A stretch of DNA of 64,000 nucleotides, taken from positions 3,782,001-3,846,000 of the forward strand of contig NZ_JAUSXF010000001.1 of the NCBI RefSeq assembly GCF_030816475.1, written 5' to 3'. The DNA is from Arthrobacter pascens (GTDB taxonomy: Bacteria > Actinomycetota > Actinomycetes > Actinomycetales > Micrococcaceae). Below the pieces are notes generated by a model. The model saw only the letters and a program-made list of their open reading frames with translations, did not search any database and was not told where the DNA came from. The position numbers were made by a program, and so were the translations under genes. Position 1 is the stretch's first letter. The number at the start of each line of letters is the position of its first letter. This document shows, in pieces, positions 27,491 to 36,498 of the stretch.

Positions 27491-28893
27491 CACAGCTTGA
27501 ACACTCTGCGCGGGGACGAATCCACGATGTCGACGATGAGCTCGTGGGCACGTTCTTCGCTGATGCGGTGTTCGGCCACGAGCCGGGCCAGGAATGCGGA
27601 CTCGATCCGGCGGGAAGTGTCGTGGCGGGCCGGTATGGAGCAAAATGCCCGGGTGTCGTCGATGAAGCCCGACGAGCGCGAGAAACCTGCTGTCTCGGTG
27701 ACCGAGGAGCGGAAGCGCAGCATGGCGTCCGGCGCGTCGAGGAACCACCAGGGCGCGCCGATAAAGACGGACGGGTAGAACCCTGCCAGCGGTGCCAGTT
27801 CCCGGGAAAACACAGTCTCGTCCAGGGTGAACAGCACCAGGTGGAAGTCCTTGGCCGTGCCGAAGTCCTCCAGAAGCGGCCTGATCGCCTCGGTGTAGGT
27901 CACGGCGAACGGAATGTCATGGCCTGTGTCCGCTCCGAACTCCTCAAACGTGGGCCGGTGGTGGTTCCGGTACGAACCTGGATGGATCGTCATCACCAGC
28001 CCGTCCTCCACGGACATCCTGGCCATCTGGTACATCATGTGGGCTTCGAAGGCCTCGCGGTCCTCAGGAGTGGCGTCGCCGGCCCGGGCGCGCTCGAAAA
28101 GCCGCGCGGCGTCGGCGTCGTCCAGTTTGAGGGTGGCCGGAGTCCGGACGCCATGATCGGCGGAAACGGCACCGTTGTCCACGAAGTGCCGGCGCCGGGC
28201 TTCGAGGGCGCCGATGTAGCCGGCGTATCCTGAAGCACCCCCGCCGGCGGCGGCCAGCAGGCGTTCCACGTTCTCGTTCCAGGCCGGATGGGCAATATTC
28301 AGGTACTGGTCGGGACGGAATGTCGGCAGGACGCGGCTGGCAAATGCCGGATCGGCGGCCAGCGCCGCGTGGCTTTCGAGGGAGTCCAGGGGGTCATCGG
28401 TGGTGGCCAGGACTTCGATATTGAATTCCTTGAACAGCTCCCGCGGCCGGAAGCCGGGTTCGGCCAGCCTGGCCGAGACGGCGTCGAAGATCCGGTCCGA
28501 ATTTTCAGCCGTGGGCTCTTCGTGCACTCCGAAGACATGCTCGAATTCCTGCCGGATCCAGTAGCCTGACGCGGTGCCCTCGAAGGCGGGCCACGCCTGG
28601 CAGAAGTTTCGCCAGACCTGCCGCGGATCCATTGTCGAACCGCCCAGGCCCAGCTGGTTCAGCGGGACCCCGTTGGCATGGATCAGCCGGGTTACATAGT
28701 GGTCGGGGGTGACAAGCAATGCCGCAGGATCAGGGAACGGCAGGTTCTGTTCGATGACCGCGGCATCCACGTGGCCGTGCGGGGAGATGATGGGAAGCCC
28801 CTCGACGGCGGAGTACAGTGAGCGGGCTATCGCGCGCACGCCGGGATCCGCCGGGAGAAGCCGGTCCGGGTGGGCTGCTATCGGCTGTTCCAT
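27490..28893 (-). CDS. uxaC: glucuronate isomerase
   Basis: A 467-residue UxaC-type isomerase of the amidohydrolase superfamily that converts D-glucuronate to D-fructuronate (and galacturonate to tagaturonate). Conserved parts are ISPHGHVDAAVIEQN near the N-terminus, GYWIRQEFEHVFGV, EVLATTDDPLDSLESH, MTIHPGSYRNHH and FIDDTRAFCSIPARHD near the C-terminus. It begins 4 bp after the preceding isomerase gene and is followed directly by uxuB. Confidence 0.95.
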   Translation of the reverse strand: MEQPIAAHPDRLLPADPGVRAIARSLYSAVEGLPIISPHGHVDAAVIEQNLPFPDPAALLVTPDHYVTRLIHANGVPLNQLGLGGSTMDPRQVWRNFCQAWPAFEGTASGYWIRQEFEHVFGVHEEPTAENSDRIFDAVSARLAEPGFRPRELFKEFNIEVLATTDDPLDSLESHAALAADPAFASRVLPTFRPDQYLNIAHPAWNENVERLLAAAGGGASGYAGYIGALEARRRHFVDNGAVSADHGVRTPATLKLDDADAARLFERARAGDATPEDREAFEAHMMYQMARMSVEDGLVMTIHPGSYRNHHRPTFEEFGADTGHDIPFAVTYTEAIRPLLEDFGTAKDFHLVLFTLDETVFSRELAPLAGFYPSVFIGAPWWFLDAPDAMLRFRSSVTETAGFSRSSGFIDDTRAFCSIPARHDTSRRIESAFLARLVAEHRISEERAHELIVDIVDSSPRRVFKL

Positions 28894-28897
28894 GTGT

Positions 28898-29803
28898 TCA
28901 GCGCGCCCCTGCCCCTGCGGTGAGCCCGGCGAGGGCCGCCGTGCTGCGCAGGTACTCCAGGTTTCCGGCCGTACGTTCGGCCAGCGGAAGCTCGGTGGAA
29001 AAGTCCTCCACGGTTACCCAGCCGTCGTAGCCAAAGGCAGCCAGGGCCTTGAAGTATTCCAGGACGCTTGCCTGGCCGGTCTTCAACGGCGCCCATTCGT
29101 TCCGGAAGACGGCCGCTCCGGAAGCATCGGTCTCCTCGGTGCGGACCCATACTGCGTTCTTGACGTGGATGTGTGCCAAGTACTCCCCCAGCAGTTCAAA
29201 GGCCGGAAGGTAGTCCTCCTGCCCCTCGATGAGAAGATTGCCAAGGTCATGGATGACTCCCACATGCTGCGGATCCAGTCCCTCCAGCAGGCGCCGGGCT
29301 GATGATGCCGAGGCTGTGATGGTGCGGTGGTGCAGTTCGACCAGTGCCTTGATGCCGTGGTGGGCGGCCCGGTCAGCGACCCACTCGAAGTCTCGGCGGG
29401 CTGCCTCGAACAGGACAGGGTACGGGGTGCCGCTCGGCTCCTGGTCACCCCAGACGGCGGTGCCTAGCGCCGGCGTCGTCACCCGGACCTGGCCGGCCTC
29501 CAGGGCGGCCGTTGCCGCCAGCATGCGTTCGACGTCCTCGCGGTTGTCGCAGCGCGCATAGCCTCCGATGCCGGAGATCTCCAAGCCTGCCCGTCGGGTG
29601 ATGGCCGCAATGTGCCCGATGTTGCCTTCAAGGCCCGTCAGCGGGATGGACGCCCTGTTGCCGGCCCAGAAGCCAGGTTCAGGTGCGTCTGCCTGGTCGG
29701 TGACCCGCCATTCGACGCCGTCCCACCCCTGCCCGGCCAGCGCGGTGACGGCCTCCTCGGGGGTCCAGTCGGGCGTGGAGGCCGTGAATACTGAGAATTT
29801 CAT
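28898..29803 (-). CDS. sugar phosphate isomerase/epimerase (AP endonuclease-2 TIM barrel)
   Basis: A 301-residue xylose-isomerase-like TIM-barrel protein. Features are MKFSVFTASTPDWTPEEAVTALAGQGWDGVEWRV at the N-terminus, VELHHRTITASASSARRLLEGLDPQHVGVIHDLGNLL with metal-binding His/Asp, and LAHIHVKNAVW with the late metal His. Such enzymes isomerise or epimerise sugars and often work with MocA-type oxidoreductases. Substrate unknown; the setting suggests uronate-derived or rarer sugars. Four bases separate it from the flanking genes. Confidence 0.85.
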   Translation of the reverse strand: MKFSVFTASTPDWTPEEAVTALAGQGWDGVEWRVTDQADAPEPGFWAGNRASIPLTGLEGNIGHIAAITRRAGLEISGIGGYARCDNREDVERMLAATAALEAGQVRVTTPALGTAVWGDQEPSGTPYPVLFEAARRDFEWVADRAAHHGIKALVELHHRTITASASSARRLLEGLDPQHVGVIHDLGNLLIEGQEDYLPAFELLGEYLAHIHVKNAVWVRTEETDASGAAVFRNEWAPLKTGQASVLEYFKALAAFGYDGWVTVEDFSTELPLAERTAGNLEYLRSTAALAGLTAGAGAR

Positions 29804-29807
29804 GACG

Positions 29808-30974
29808 TCAGATGCTTTCTGTCCGGGTGCCGCCCGTGCGGACTTCGAGGTCGTTGTACTTGCCGGCCAGGACGTCGTCGAACAGGACTGCCTCGTTCAG
29901 GGTGGCCGAAACGTAGACTGCACGCACGGTGGCGAGGGCATTGACGGCATCGCTGACCTTCACTCCCGGCTGGCGGCCTTCGGCGATCGCACCGAAGATG
30001 TCCCGGTACTGGCGGATGTGTCCTGCCGGGTAAACAGTGGGGTCCTTGGCCTCATAGTCCTCTTCGGGGTACTTGGCCAGTTCCGCGTCGGCCTGGTTGC
30101 CCCCGCCCTGCAGTCCCATGTCGGCAGAGTCCCCGCCGGCGTCCTTGGAGTGGAAATACTGCAACTGGTCGTTGTCCACCACCGCGGAGCCTTCCGAGCC
30201 CATCAGCTGCACCCGGACAGTGAGCCCGGGATAGGCGGCTGTGGTGGCATGCAGCACGGCCAGGCCGCCGTTCTCAAACGTCACGGTCGCCACCGCAGTG
30301 TCCTCAACCTCGATCCGCTCGTGGGCAAGGCGCGCCGTGTGCGCGTGGATCTCGACCGGCCGTCCCATGAACCACAACAGCAGGTCAACCGTGTGGACAC
30401 CCTGGTTCATCAGCGCTCCGCCGCCGTCCATCGTCCACGTACCGCGCCAGTCGCCGGAATCGTAGTAGCCCTGCCCGCGCCACCAGGCCACTGAGGCGAT
30501 GGCCGAGGTTAGCCGGCCGAAGCGGCCCGTGGCCACAGCATCGGCAACGGCCACGCTGGACCGGTCAAACCTGTGCTGGCTGATCACCGAGGCAACGACG
30601 CCGCGGCGTGCGGCTTCCGCCGCCGCCGCCTCGATCTCCTGCGCCCGGCCCAGATCGACGTCCAGCGGCTTTTCAATCACCACGTGTTTGCCGGCTGCAA
30701 GTACTTCGAGGCCTTGCCGGATGTGCAGCCCGCTGGGCGTTGCCAGTGCCACGAGGTGGATGTCGGTGGCGGCGAAAGCGTCCTCGAGGCTGGTGAAGAC
30801 AGATGGCCGGGGGCGTCCGCTCTTCTCGATGAAGTCGGCCAGGGCCTCTGCGGCATCAGGAATGACGTCAACCAGGGCGACGATGCTGGCCTCGGGGAAT
30901 TCATGGATGGCCACGGCGTGGGTGCGTCCGATGACGCCGCACCCGGTGATGGCCACGTTCAGGGAGTCACTCAT
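29808..30974 (-). CDS. Gfo/Idh/MocA family oxidoreductase
   Basis: A 388-residue NAD(P)-dependent dehydrogenase. The Rossmann motif is VAITGCGVIGRTHAVAIHEFP, and VVIEKPLDVDL is the family EKP motif. A C-terminal substrate domain includes WRGTWTMDGGGALMNQGVHTVDLLLWFMG. It probably oxidises a sugar or inositol-like compound; the exact substrate is not evident. It lies between two TIM-barrel isomerases, a pairing seen in inositol and keto-sugar pathways. It overlaps the upstream isomerase gene by four bases. Confidence 0.88.
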   Translation of the reverse strand: MSDSLNVAITGCGVIGRTHAVAIHEFPEASIVALVDVIPDAAEALADFIEKSGRPRPSVFTSLEDAFAATDIHLVALATPSGLHIRQGLEVLAAGKHVVIEKPLDVDLGRAQEIEAAAAEAARRGVVASVISQHRFDRSSVAVADAVATGRFGRLTSAIASVAWWRGQGYYDSGDWRGTWTMDGGGALMNQGVHTVDLLLWFMGRPVEIHAHTARLAHERIEVEDTAVATVTFENGGLAVLHATTAAYPGLTVRVQLMGSEGSAVVDNDQLQYFHSKDAGGDSADMGLQGGGNQADAELAKYPEEDYEAKDPTVYPAGHIRQYRDIFGAIAEGRQPGVKVSDAVNALATVRAVYVSATLNEAVLFDDVLAGKYNDLEVRTGGTRTESI

Positions 30975-31819
30975 GCTGTCTGGACTCCTGCTTCCGCCGT
31001 TACCTTTGCAAATGCCCGTGCCGCAATGCCGAACGCCGTGGGGCCGGAGAATCCGCCGAGGCCGTGCGCGCCGGCCAGGTGCGGCTCAAGCGACGCGAAG
31101 CCGCTGTAACCATCCGCTTTCAGGGCCTCCACCGTTCGCAGCACATCGCCGTCGCCCTCCCCTGCGGGAACAACGTGTCCGTTCGCGAAAAGCGCGTCCT
31201 TGACCTGCAGGTACTCCAGGTGGGGGCGAAGTTTCGCATAGGCCTCGTCAAAGGGCTTCACGCCGACCTGGACGAAGTTGGCGGCGTCCCACGCCACTTT
31301 CAGGGCCGGGGAGCTCACGGTTTCGATGATGTCCAGCACCCGGTCCGGAACGTCTCCGAAGATGTCCTTTTCGTTCTCGTGCAGCAGGACCACGCCTTCT
31401 TCCTCCGCGACGGCGGCCAGGGCGCGCATCCGCTCGATGACGTCGTCGCGGATGCTGTCCACGGCCACTGTTTCGCCGTAATAGAAGGAGAAGATGCGGA
31501 TGTACTTCGCGTCGAGGATCTTGGCTGCGCGGGCGGCCCGGCGGAGGCGTTCCACCTCGTGGTCCACCGGGAGGCTGACGTCAACCTTGCCGATGGGCGA
31601 GGCGATGGCTGACACCTTCATCCCCTTTTCGGAGAGCAGCCGGGCGAGTGCGTGCAGCTGGTCGTCCGAGAGGTCAACGACATTGGTGCCCCACGCGCTG
31701 CGCACCTCGATGTAGTTGGCACCAAGGGCCTGCAGCACCGCGATCTGGACTGCCGGGTCGTCGTCGATCTCGTCCCCGAAGCCTGACAGCAGCCACGCGG
31801 ACTGGGTGGTTGAAACCAT
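30971..31819 (-). CDS. sugar phosphate isomerase/epimerase (TIM barrel)
   Basis: A 282-residue TIM-barrel protein of the xylose isomerase-like family. LLSGFGDEIDDDPAVQIAVLQALGANYIEVRS begins the barrel; VLLHENEKDIFGDVPDRV and VAWDAANFVQVGVKPFD carry conserved metal-site residues. It is not closely similar to the isomerase at 28898-29803, so the operon contains two distinct members. It starts 3 bp after the permease stop and overlaps the MocA gene by ATGA. Confidence 0.85.
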   Translation of the reverse strand: MVSTTQSAWLLSGFGDEIDDDPAVQIAVLQALGANYIEVRSAWGTNVVDLSDDQLHALARLLSEKGMKVSAIASPIGKVDVSLPVDHEVERLRRAARAAKILDAKYIRIFSFYYGETVAVDSIRDDVIERMRALAAVAEEEGVVLLHENEKDIFGDVPDRVLDIIETVSSPALKVAWDAANFVQVGVKPFDEAYAKLRPHLEYLQVKDALFANGHVVPAGEGDGDVLRTVEALKADGYSGFASLEPHLAGAHGLGGFSGPTAFGIAARAFAKVTAEAGVQTA

Positions 31820-31821
31820 GG

Positions 31822-32745
31822 TTATTTAACTCCTCCGGCGGTCAGCCCGCCAACTAGGTAACGCTGGAATATCAGGTAAAGAATGACCACCGGTGCCGCG
31901 CAGACCAGGGCCGCGGCCATCATCTGGCCGTAGTACGGAATGGCCCCGCCTTCCTGGGAGGCGCCGAAGATCTGCAGCGCCACAGCGGCGGTCTGGCTTT
32001 CCGGACGGGTCATGACGGACGCGAACAGCACGTCATTCCAGCCCAGCAGGAAGGCGAAGATGCCCGAGACCACGATGCCCGGCCAGCTCAGCGGCAGGAT
32101 GATCCGGAAGAGGACACCCACGTTGCTGGCACCGTCGATCCGCGCTGCCTCTTCCAGTTCGCGGGGCAGGCCGCGCAGGTAGGTGACCATGACCCACGTG
32201 GAGAAGGGCATCGCGAAGGTCAGGTAGGTGACGAACAAGCCCCATTGCGTCCCGATCACCTGGATGCCCAGGTACGTCGCGGCCGAGGAAAACAGCACAA
32301 ACACCGGGAGCACCATGAGCGTGCCGGGCACGGACTGCAGTGCGAGGAGTCCGCGCAGGATGGTGAGGCGGCCGCGGAAGCTGTAGCGCACCAGGACAAA
32401 AGCCGTGGACACCGACATGGCCGCTGAGACAATTGCCGTTGCTCCTGCCACCAGGACGCTGTTGGTCAGGCCTGTGGCCAGGCCAACACTGGTCCAGATA
32501 CTGGAGTAGTTCTCGAACGTGACGGTGGAGGGCCAGAACTCGCCGTTTGCCACGCCGATGTCTGAGTTGACCGAGGCCAGGAAGATATACAGGACGGGGA
32601 TCAGGACCAGGGCGCCCAGGAACACCAGGATGATGGCGAGTAGCGGACGAGGCAGGAGCCTTGTCACTTCGTGTTGCCGGGCGGACCCGGGACGGGGGAC
32701 AGCGGCGGCGGCTTCGCGCGCCCTGGTGGCGGTGGTGGTAGTCAT
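31822..32745 (-). CDS. carbohydrate ABC transporter permease (MalG type)
   Basis: A 307-residue inner-membrane permease with about six membrane helices. The EAA loop is present (LPRELEEAARIDGASNVGVLFRIILPLSWPGI). It forms the import channel with the upstream MalF-type subunit. Its ATG overlaps the upstream permease stop (ATGA). No ATPase gene is in the operon, so a shared MsmK/UgpC-type ATPase is expected elsewhere. Confidence 0.92.
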   Translation of the reverse strand: MTTTTATRAREAAAAVPRPGSARQHEVTRLLPRPLLAIILVFLGALVLIPVLYIFLASVNSDIGVANGEFWPSTVTFENYSSIWTSVGLATGLTNSVLVAGATAIVSAAMSVSTAFVLVRYSFRGRLTILRGLLALQSVPGTLMVLPVFVLFSSAATYLGIQVIGTQWGLFVTYLTFAMPFSTWVMVTYLRGLPRELEEAARIDGASNVGVLFRIILPLSWPGIVVSGIFAFLLGWNDVLFASVMTRPESQTAAVALQIFGASQEGGAIPYYGQMMAAALVCAAPVVILYLIFQRYLVGGLTAGGVK

Positions 32746-33752
32746 TTCTTGGCTCCAGGTGACTCGGCGTCGTCAAGCTTGACCGCGCGGAGGTAAACAA
32801 ACAGCGGGATGGCGATCAGCACCAGGGAGATGAATGCCATGGCCGCGCTGAGGCCAAAGCGGAAGCTTTGGAAACTCGTGACGTAGGTAAGGATGGGGAG
32901 CACTTCGACGTCGGATGGTGCCGGGACTCCGAACAGCACGTAGGGAAGGGTGAAGTTGTTGATGTGGTGCAGCATGCCGATCAGGAAGGCGAGCGAGAGG
33001 GGTCCCTTCAGGTAAGGGAAGATCACGTACCGGAGCTTGTTCCACCACAGGGCGCCGTCCAGGGCCGAGGCCTCGTGGACCTCATGGTCCACGGACTGCA
33101 GGCCGGACAGTGCGAGGAGGTAGATGAACGGCCAGGATGCCCAGATCTGGACCAGTACCAGGGTCCAGAATGTCTGGGGGCCGTTGAGCCAGAGTCCCGT
33201 GTGGATGCCCACCAGGCCCAGTCCCCTGTCAACGATGCCGTCAGGCTGGAACATGGTGCGCCAGACGGTGGCGACCACAAACGAGGGAAGCACATAGGGA
33301 ATAAGGAAGATGGACCGCACCACTGCGCGTCCTTTGAACGCGTTCTGCGTGGCTACGGCCGCGGCGATCCCCAGTGGAAGCGTGACAACCATGGCGAGCA
33401 GCGAGTAGCTGACGCTCAACCAGACCGCGTGAAGCAGCGGCGATGACGTGACTGCTTCGACGAAGTTCTCAACGCCGATGAAGGGTGAACTGATCCATCG
33501 GCGCAGGGTGTACTGGTCCAGGTTGAGGGTGGACATGTAGATGCCCAGGATCAGCGGAACCACGATGATGATCAGCATCAGGGTTCCGCCTGGGATGAGC
33601 ATCCACAGGGGGCGGTTGCGTTCGCTCAGGCCCTTGCGGCGCCCGTTTTCCTCGCCGGCAGGTGGACCTGTCACGGAGGACGTGGTCCGTGAGGTCCGGC
33701 TGGCGGCGGACTCCGCCGCCAGCCGGACTTCGTTGGAAGCGTCTGTAGACAT
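32742..33752 (-). CDS. sugar ABC transporter permease (MalF type)
   Basis: A 336-residue permease with a cytoplasmic N-terminus of about 45 residues, then six predicted membrane helices (LWMLIPGGTLMLIIIVVPLILGIYM first). The EAA-like loop is DHEVHEASALDGALWWNKLRYVIFPYL. It pairs with the MalG-type permease. It starts 6 bp after the stop of the binding-protein gene. Confidence 0.92.
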   Translation of the reverse strand: MSTDASNEVRLAAESAASRTSRTTSSVTGPPAGEENGRRKGLSERNRPLWMLIPGGTLMLIIIVVPLILGIYMSTLNLDQYTLRRWISSPFIGVENFVEAVTSSPLLHAVWLSVSYSLLAMVVTLPLGIAAAVATQNAFKGRAVVRSIFLIPYVLPSFVVATVWRTMFQPDGIVDRGLGLVGIHTGLWLNGPQTFWTLVLVQIWASWPFIYLLALSGLQSVDHEVHEASALDGALWWNKLRYVIFPYLKGPLSLAFLIGMLHHINNFTLPYVLFGVPAPSDVEVLPILTYVTSFQSFRFGLSAAMAFISLVLIAIPLFVYLRAVKLDDAESPGAKK

Positions 33753-33758
33753 CAGAAC

Positions 33759-35120
33759 TTATCCTTTGGATGCCCGGTCAAGGGATGCCTGGCCCTTGGT
33801 CTGGGCGTCCTTGATCCTTGTTTCGAGGGCCGATTCATCGATGCTGCCCTTGGACAGGTCCGGAATCGACTGGACCGTGACGTTCAGCAGGCCGAGCTGG
33901 ATGTCTCCCCAGGCTCCAGTGAACGGTGTCGCCTTGGACTTGGCTGCGGCATCGGCAATGGGCTTGAGTACGGGATCGGTCAGGCTGGCCAAGGCCTCAG
34001 CGTTGGCCGGGAGGTCGCCGAAGGTCTTTTGGTAGTTGAGCTGCTCGTCCTTGGACGTGATCAGCTTGATGTAGGCGAATGCGAGATCCTTCTGCTTGGA
34101 GTAGTCGGCCACAACCAGGTTGTCACCGGAAAGGATGCTGGCGGCGTTGCCGCCGTCACCCTTCGGGCTGGATTCGCCGGGAGGGGTGGTGGGCATCAGG
34201 GCGTACGCGAACTTGCCGGCCACGGCTGAAGTGCTCAGCGTCGGAACGGAGCTTGACGTCGTCATCATCAGATAGCCTGCTTTGCCGCTGGCGAATGCTG
34301 CCACCGCGTTGCTGTTGCTCCAGCCGACGGAGGCGGGGTCCACGACCTTGTCGTTGGTCAGCCAGCCGAAGTAGGTCTGGTAGGCCTTCTTGACCGTGGG
34401 GTCATCCATCTTGAGCTTGTTTCCGTCCACGAGGGGGTTGCCGGCCTGGACAGCCATGGCCCAGATGAACTTCCAGGGATCGAAGTTGTCCTTGTAGCCG
34501 GTGGCAATGCCGTAGACGCCGTCCTTGGTCATTTTCTTCGCCTGCGCCGCAAGCTCATCCCAACTGGTGGCTGGCTTGTCGATGCCTGCGGCGGCCAGGA
34601 GATCCTTGTTGTAGGCCATCACAAAGGGCCGACTGACGAAGGGGATGCCTGCCTGGTGATCCTTGTCGGGACCGGAGATACCTAGGGCCGCCTGGTTGAA
34701 GCGGTCCTTGCCGCCAACCTTCTTCCAATCATCATCGGACAGGGTCACGAAGGCCTTGGTGGCGTAGGCGGTGGGAGTGAACGTGGTGCCGAGTCCATAG
34801 ATGTCCGGACCCTGGCCCGAAACTACGGAGGTCTGGATTCGGGTGAGCTCATCGTTTGCTGAGGCGAAGGTTTCAAACTTCACATCGGCCCCGGTCTGAG
34901 CTTTGAACTTGGCAGCGATGTCGGCTTGCCATTGCTTCTGCTGTTCGGGGTACTGGGGGAGGACACCGGTAAGGACGTTGAGGGTCTTGCCCGTTCCGTC
35001 CACCTTGCCGTCGGAGCTTGTGGAGCCGCCAGTGCTTCCCGAGCCGGAACCGCAGGCGGTGAGGGCGAGTGCTGCGGCGGTGACGATTGCTGCAAGCCCG
35101 GTAGACGATCTAAACCTCAT
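33759..35120 (-). CDS. extracellular sugar-binding lipoprotein
   Basis: A 453-residue family 1 solute-binding protein. The signal peptide ends in a lipobox (LALTACGSGS), so it is anchored in the membrane. PQYPEQQKQWQADIAAKFKAQTGADVKFETFASANDELTRIQTSVVSGQGPDIYGLG is the usual N-terminal lobe, and YGIATGYKDNFDPWKFIWAMAVQ the hinge-side region. GAGGAGAAAACA precedes the ATG. It is the first gene of the uronate operon and presumably captures uronic acids or uronate-containing oligosaccharides. Confidence 0.92.
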   Translation of the reverse strand: MRFRSSTGLAAIVTAAALALTACGSGSGSTGGSTSSDGKVDGTGKTLNVLTGVLPQYPEQQKQWQADIAAKFKAQTGADVKFETFASANDELTRIQTSVVSGQGPDIYGLGTTFTPTAYATKAFVTLSDDDWKKVGGKDRFNQAALGISGPDKDHQAGIPFVSRPFVMAYNKDLLAAAGIDKPATSWDELAAQAKKMTKDGVYGIATGYKDNFDPWKFIWAMAVQAGNPLVDGNKLKMDDPTVKKAYQTYFGWLTNDKVVDPASVGWSNSNAVAAFASGKAGYLMMTTSSSVPTLSTSAVAGKFAYALMPTTPPGESSPKGDGGNAASILSGDNLVVADYSKQKDLAFAYIKLITSKDEQLNYQKTFGDLPANAEALASLTDPVLKPIADAAAKSKATPFTGAWGDIQLGLLNVTVQSIPDLSKGSIDESALETRIKDAQTKGQASLDRASKG

Positions 35121-35193
35121 TGTTTTCTCCTCTAGAACACCCACATGGCCACAACGGCATGTGGCGGTCATCACTGCAGGCGATTCGAAAACC

Positions 35194-35231
35194 AGTTTAG
35201 GGAAGCTGCAACAATGCGGCAAGCGGTTGCC
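35194..35231 (-). promoter_or_regulatory. promoter and LacI-type operator of the hexuronate operon
   Basis: On the minus strand TTGCCG (35217-35222) and TAAACT (35194-35199) are spaced by 17 bp. The palindrome GGCAAGCGGTTGCC (35218-35231) has the AAnCGnTT centre typical of LacI-family sites and overlaps the -35 box. It lies between the divergent lacI-type gene and the binding-protein gene, so autoregulation is also likely. Confidence 0.7.
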
Positions 35232-35341
35232 AAAAATTGCCATGCGTGGTCTGATGATGAGTGGAGGATGTCCCCGGGCAAAGTCCCTCGAGCAACGGGC
35301 TTCCAAGTGAATCCGACGCAAATCAAAGAAAGGGCTGGTCC

Positions 35342-36394
35342 ATGGCTGAGGCAGCGGCGAATGCGGAAAACGCAGCCACAGGGCACAGTGGCACACCCGG
35401 CGACCGGATGCCCACGATCCGCGACGTGGCGAGACTGGCGGGCGTTGCCACCTCTACCGTGTCCCGGGCACTCTCCAAACCCGAACGGGTCAACCCGCGC
35501 ACCCGGCAGCGCATCGAGGAAGTGGCCGCACAGCTGAATTACGTCCCCAGCTCGCAGGCCCGGGGGCTCAGTTCGGGACGCACCAATGCCGTGGCCGTAC
35601 TGGTCCCCGACATCACCAACCCGTTCTACTTCGACATCATCCGGGGAACCCAGCACCAGCTCAAGGCGGCCGGCGTCACGCAGCTCCTGGTGGACACGGA
35701 GGAGTCCAACGAGATGGAGCTTGATGCGCTGCACAAGATGCGCCGGTCCGCCGACGGCTTCATCCTTGCCGCCTCGAGGCTTACTGATGCCCAGCTGGCC
35801 GAGGTTTCCGGAACCCAGCCGCTGGTGACCATCAACAGGGCGTCCGCGAGCGCGCCCACCGTGGTGATCGACACGCCGTCGGCCATCGTCCAGGCGCTGG
35901 AACACCTCTCCTCCCTCGGTCATCACCGCGTCTGCTATGTCAGCGGTCCGCCTACCTCATGGTCCAACCAGGCCCGTTGGAAGATCTTCGAGGAAGACTC
36001 CACGCGGCGTGGCATGGAAACGCACCGGATCGGGCCCTACGTCCCGAAGACCACCTCCGGTGCGGCCGCAGCCGACGCCGCAGTCCGAACGGGAGCAACG
36101 GCCTGCATTGTGTTCAACGATCTGCTGGCCATCGGCATGCTCCAGCGGCTGCGTGAACGGGGCATGCGCGTCCCTGAGGACATGAGCATCGTCGGCTCTG
36201 ATGACATCTTCGGCGCGGACTTCTGCAACCCGCCGTTGACCACGATCGCCAGCCCCATCGAGCAGGCAGGAAGGGTGGCGGTGTCCATGCTGCTCTCGCA
36301 GCTGAATCCCACTCCCGGCCGGTCCAGCCGCAAGCTTGCCATCATGCCCACTCATCTGACCATCCGCGCCTCCACGGGCCCGGCCCCCGCCTGA
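35342..36394 (+). CDS. LacI family transcriptional regulator of hexuronate locus
   Basis: About 350 residues. The helix-turn-helix and hinge are MPTIRDVARLAGVATSTVSRALSKPERVNPRTRQRIEEVAAQLNYVPSSQARGL, followed by a periplasmic-binding-type sensor domain (VLVPDITNPFYFDIIRG, CIVFNDLLAIGMLQRL, VGSDDIFGADFCNPPLTTI). The ATG at 35342 is preferred; an internal Met just before the HTH is possible. It is divergent from the uronate operon and should repress it in the absence of a sugar-acid inducer. Confidence 0.92.
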   Translation: MAEAAANAENAATGHSGTPGDRMPTIRDVARLAGVATSTVSRALSKPERVNPRTRQRIEEVAAQLNYVPSSQARGLSSGRTNAVAVLVPDITNPFYFDIIRGTQHQLKAAGVTQLLVDTEESNEMELDALHKMRRSADGFILAASRLTDAQLAEVSGTQPLVTINRASASAPTVVIDTPSAIVQALEHLSSLGHHRVCYVSGPPTSWSNQARWKIFEEDSTRRGMETHRIGPYVPKTTSGAAAADAAVRTGATACIVFNDLLAIGMLQRLRERGMRVPEDMSIVGSDDIFGADFCNPPLTTIASPIEQAGRVAVSMLLSQLNPTPGRSSRKLAIMPTHLTIRASTGPAPA

Positions 36395-36461
36395 CCCCTT
36401 AGCCAGACACCTCAGACAGACCGGGCAATTGATTCCATGGCATGGCGGGCAGTGGACACAG

Positions 36462-36491
36462 TTGAGCGGTGTTGACACTGCTGGCTAGGCT
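36462..36491 (+). promoter_or_regulatory. promoter of nadE (leaderless)
   Basis: TTGAGC (36462-36467) and TAGGCT (36486-36491) are spaced by 18 bp. The -10 box is seven bases before the ATG at 36499 and no ribosome binding site is present, so the mRNA is probably leaderless. Confidence 0.55.
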
Positions 36492-36498
36492 ATGTGAC

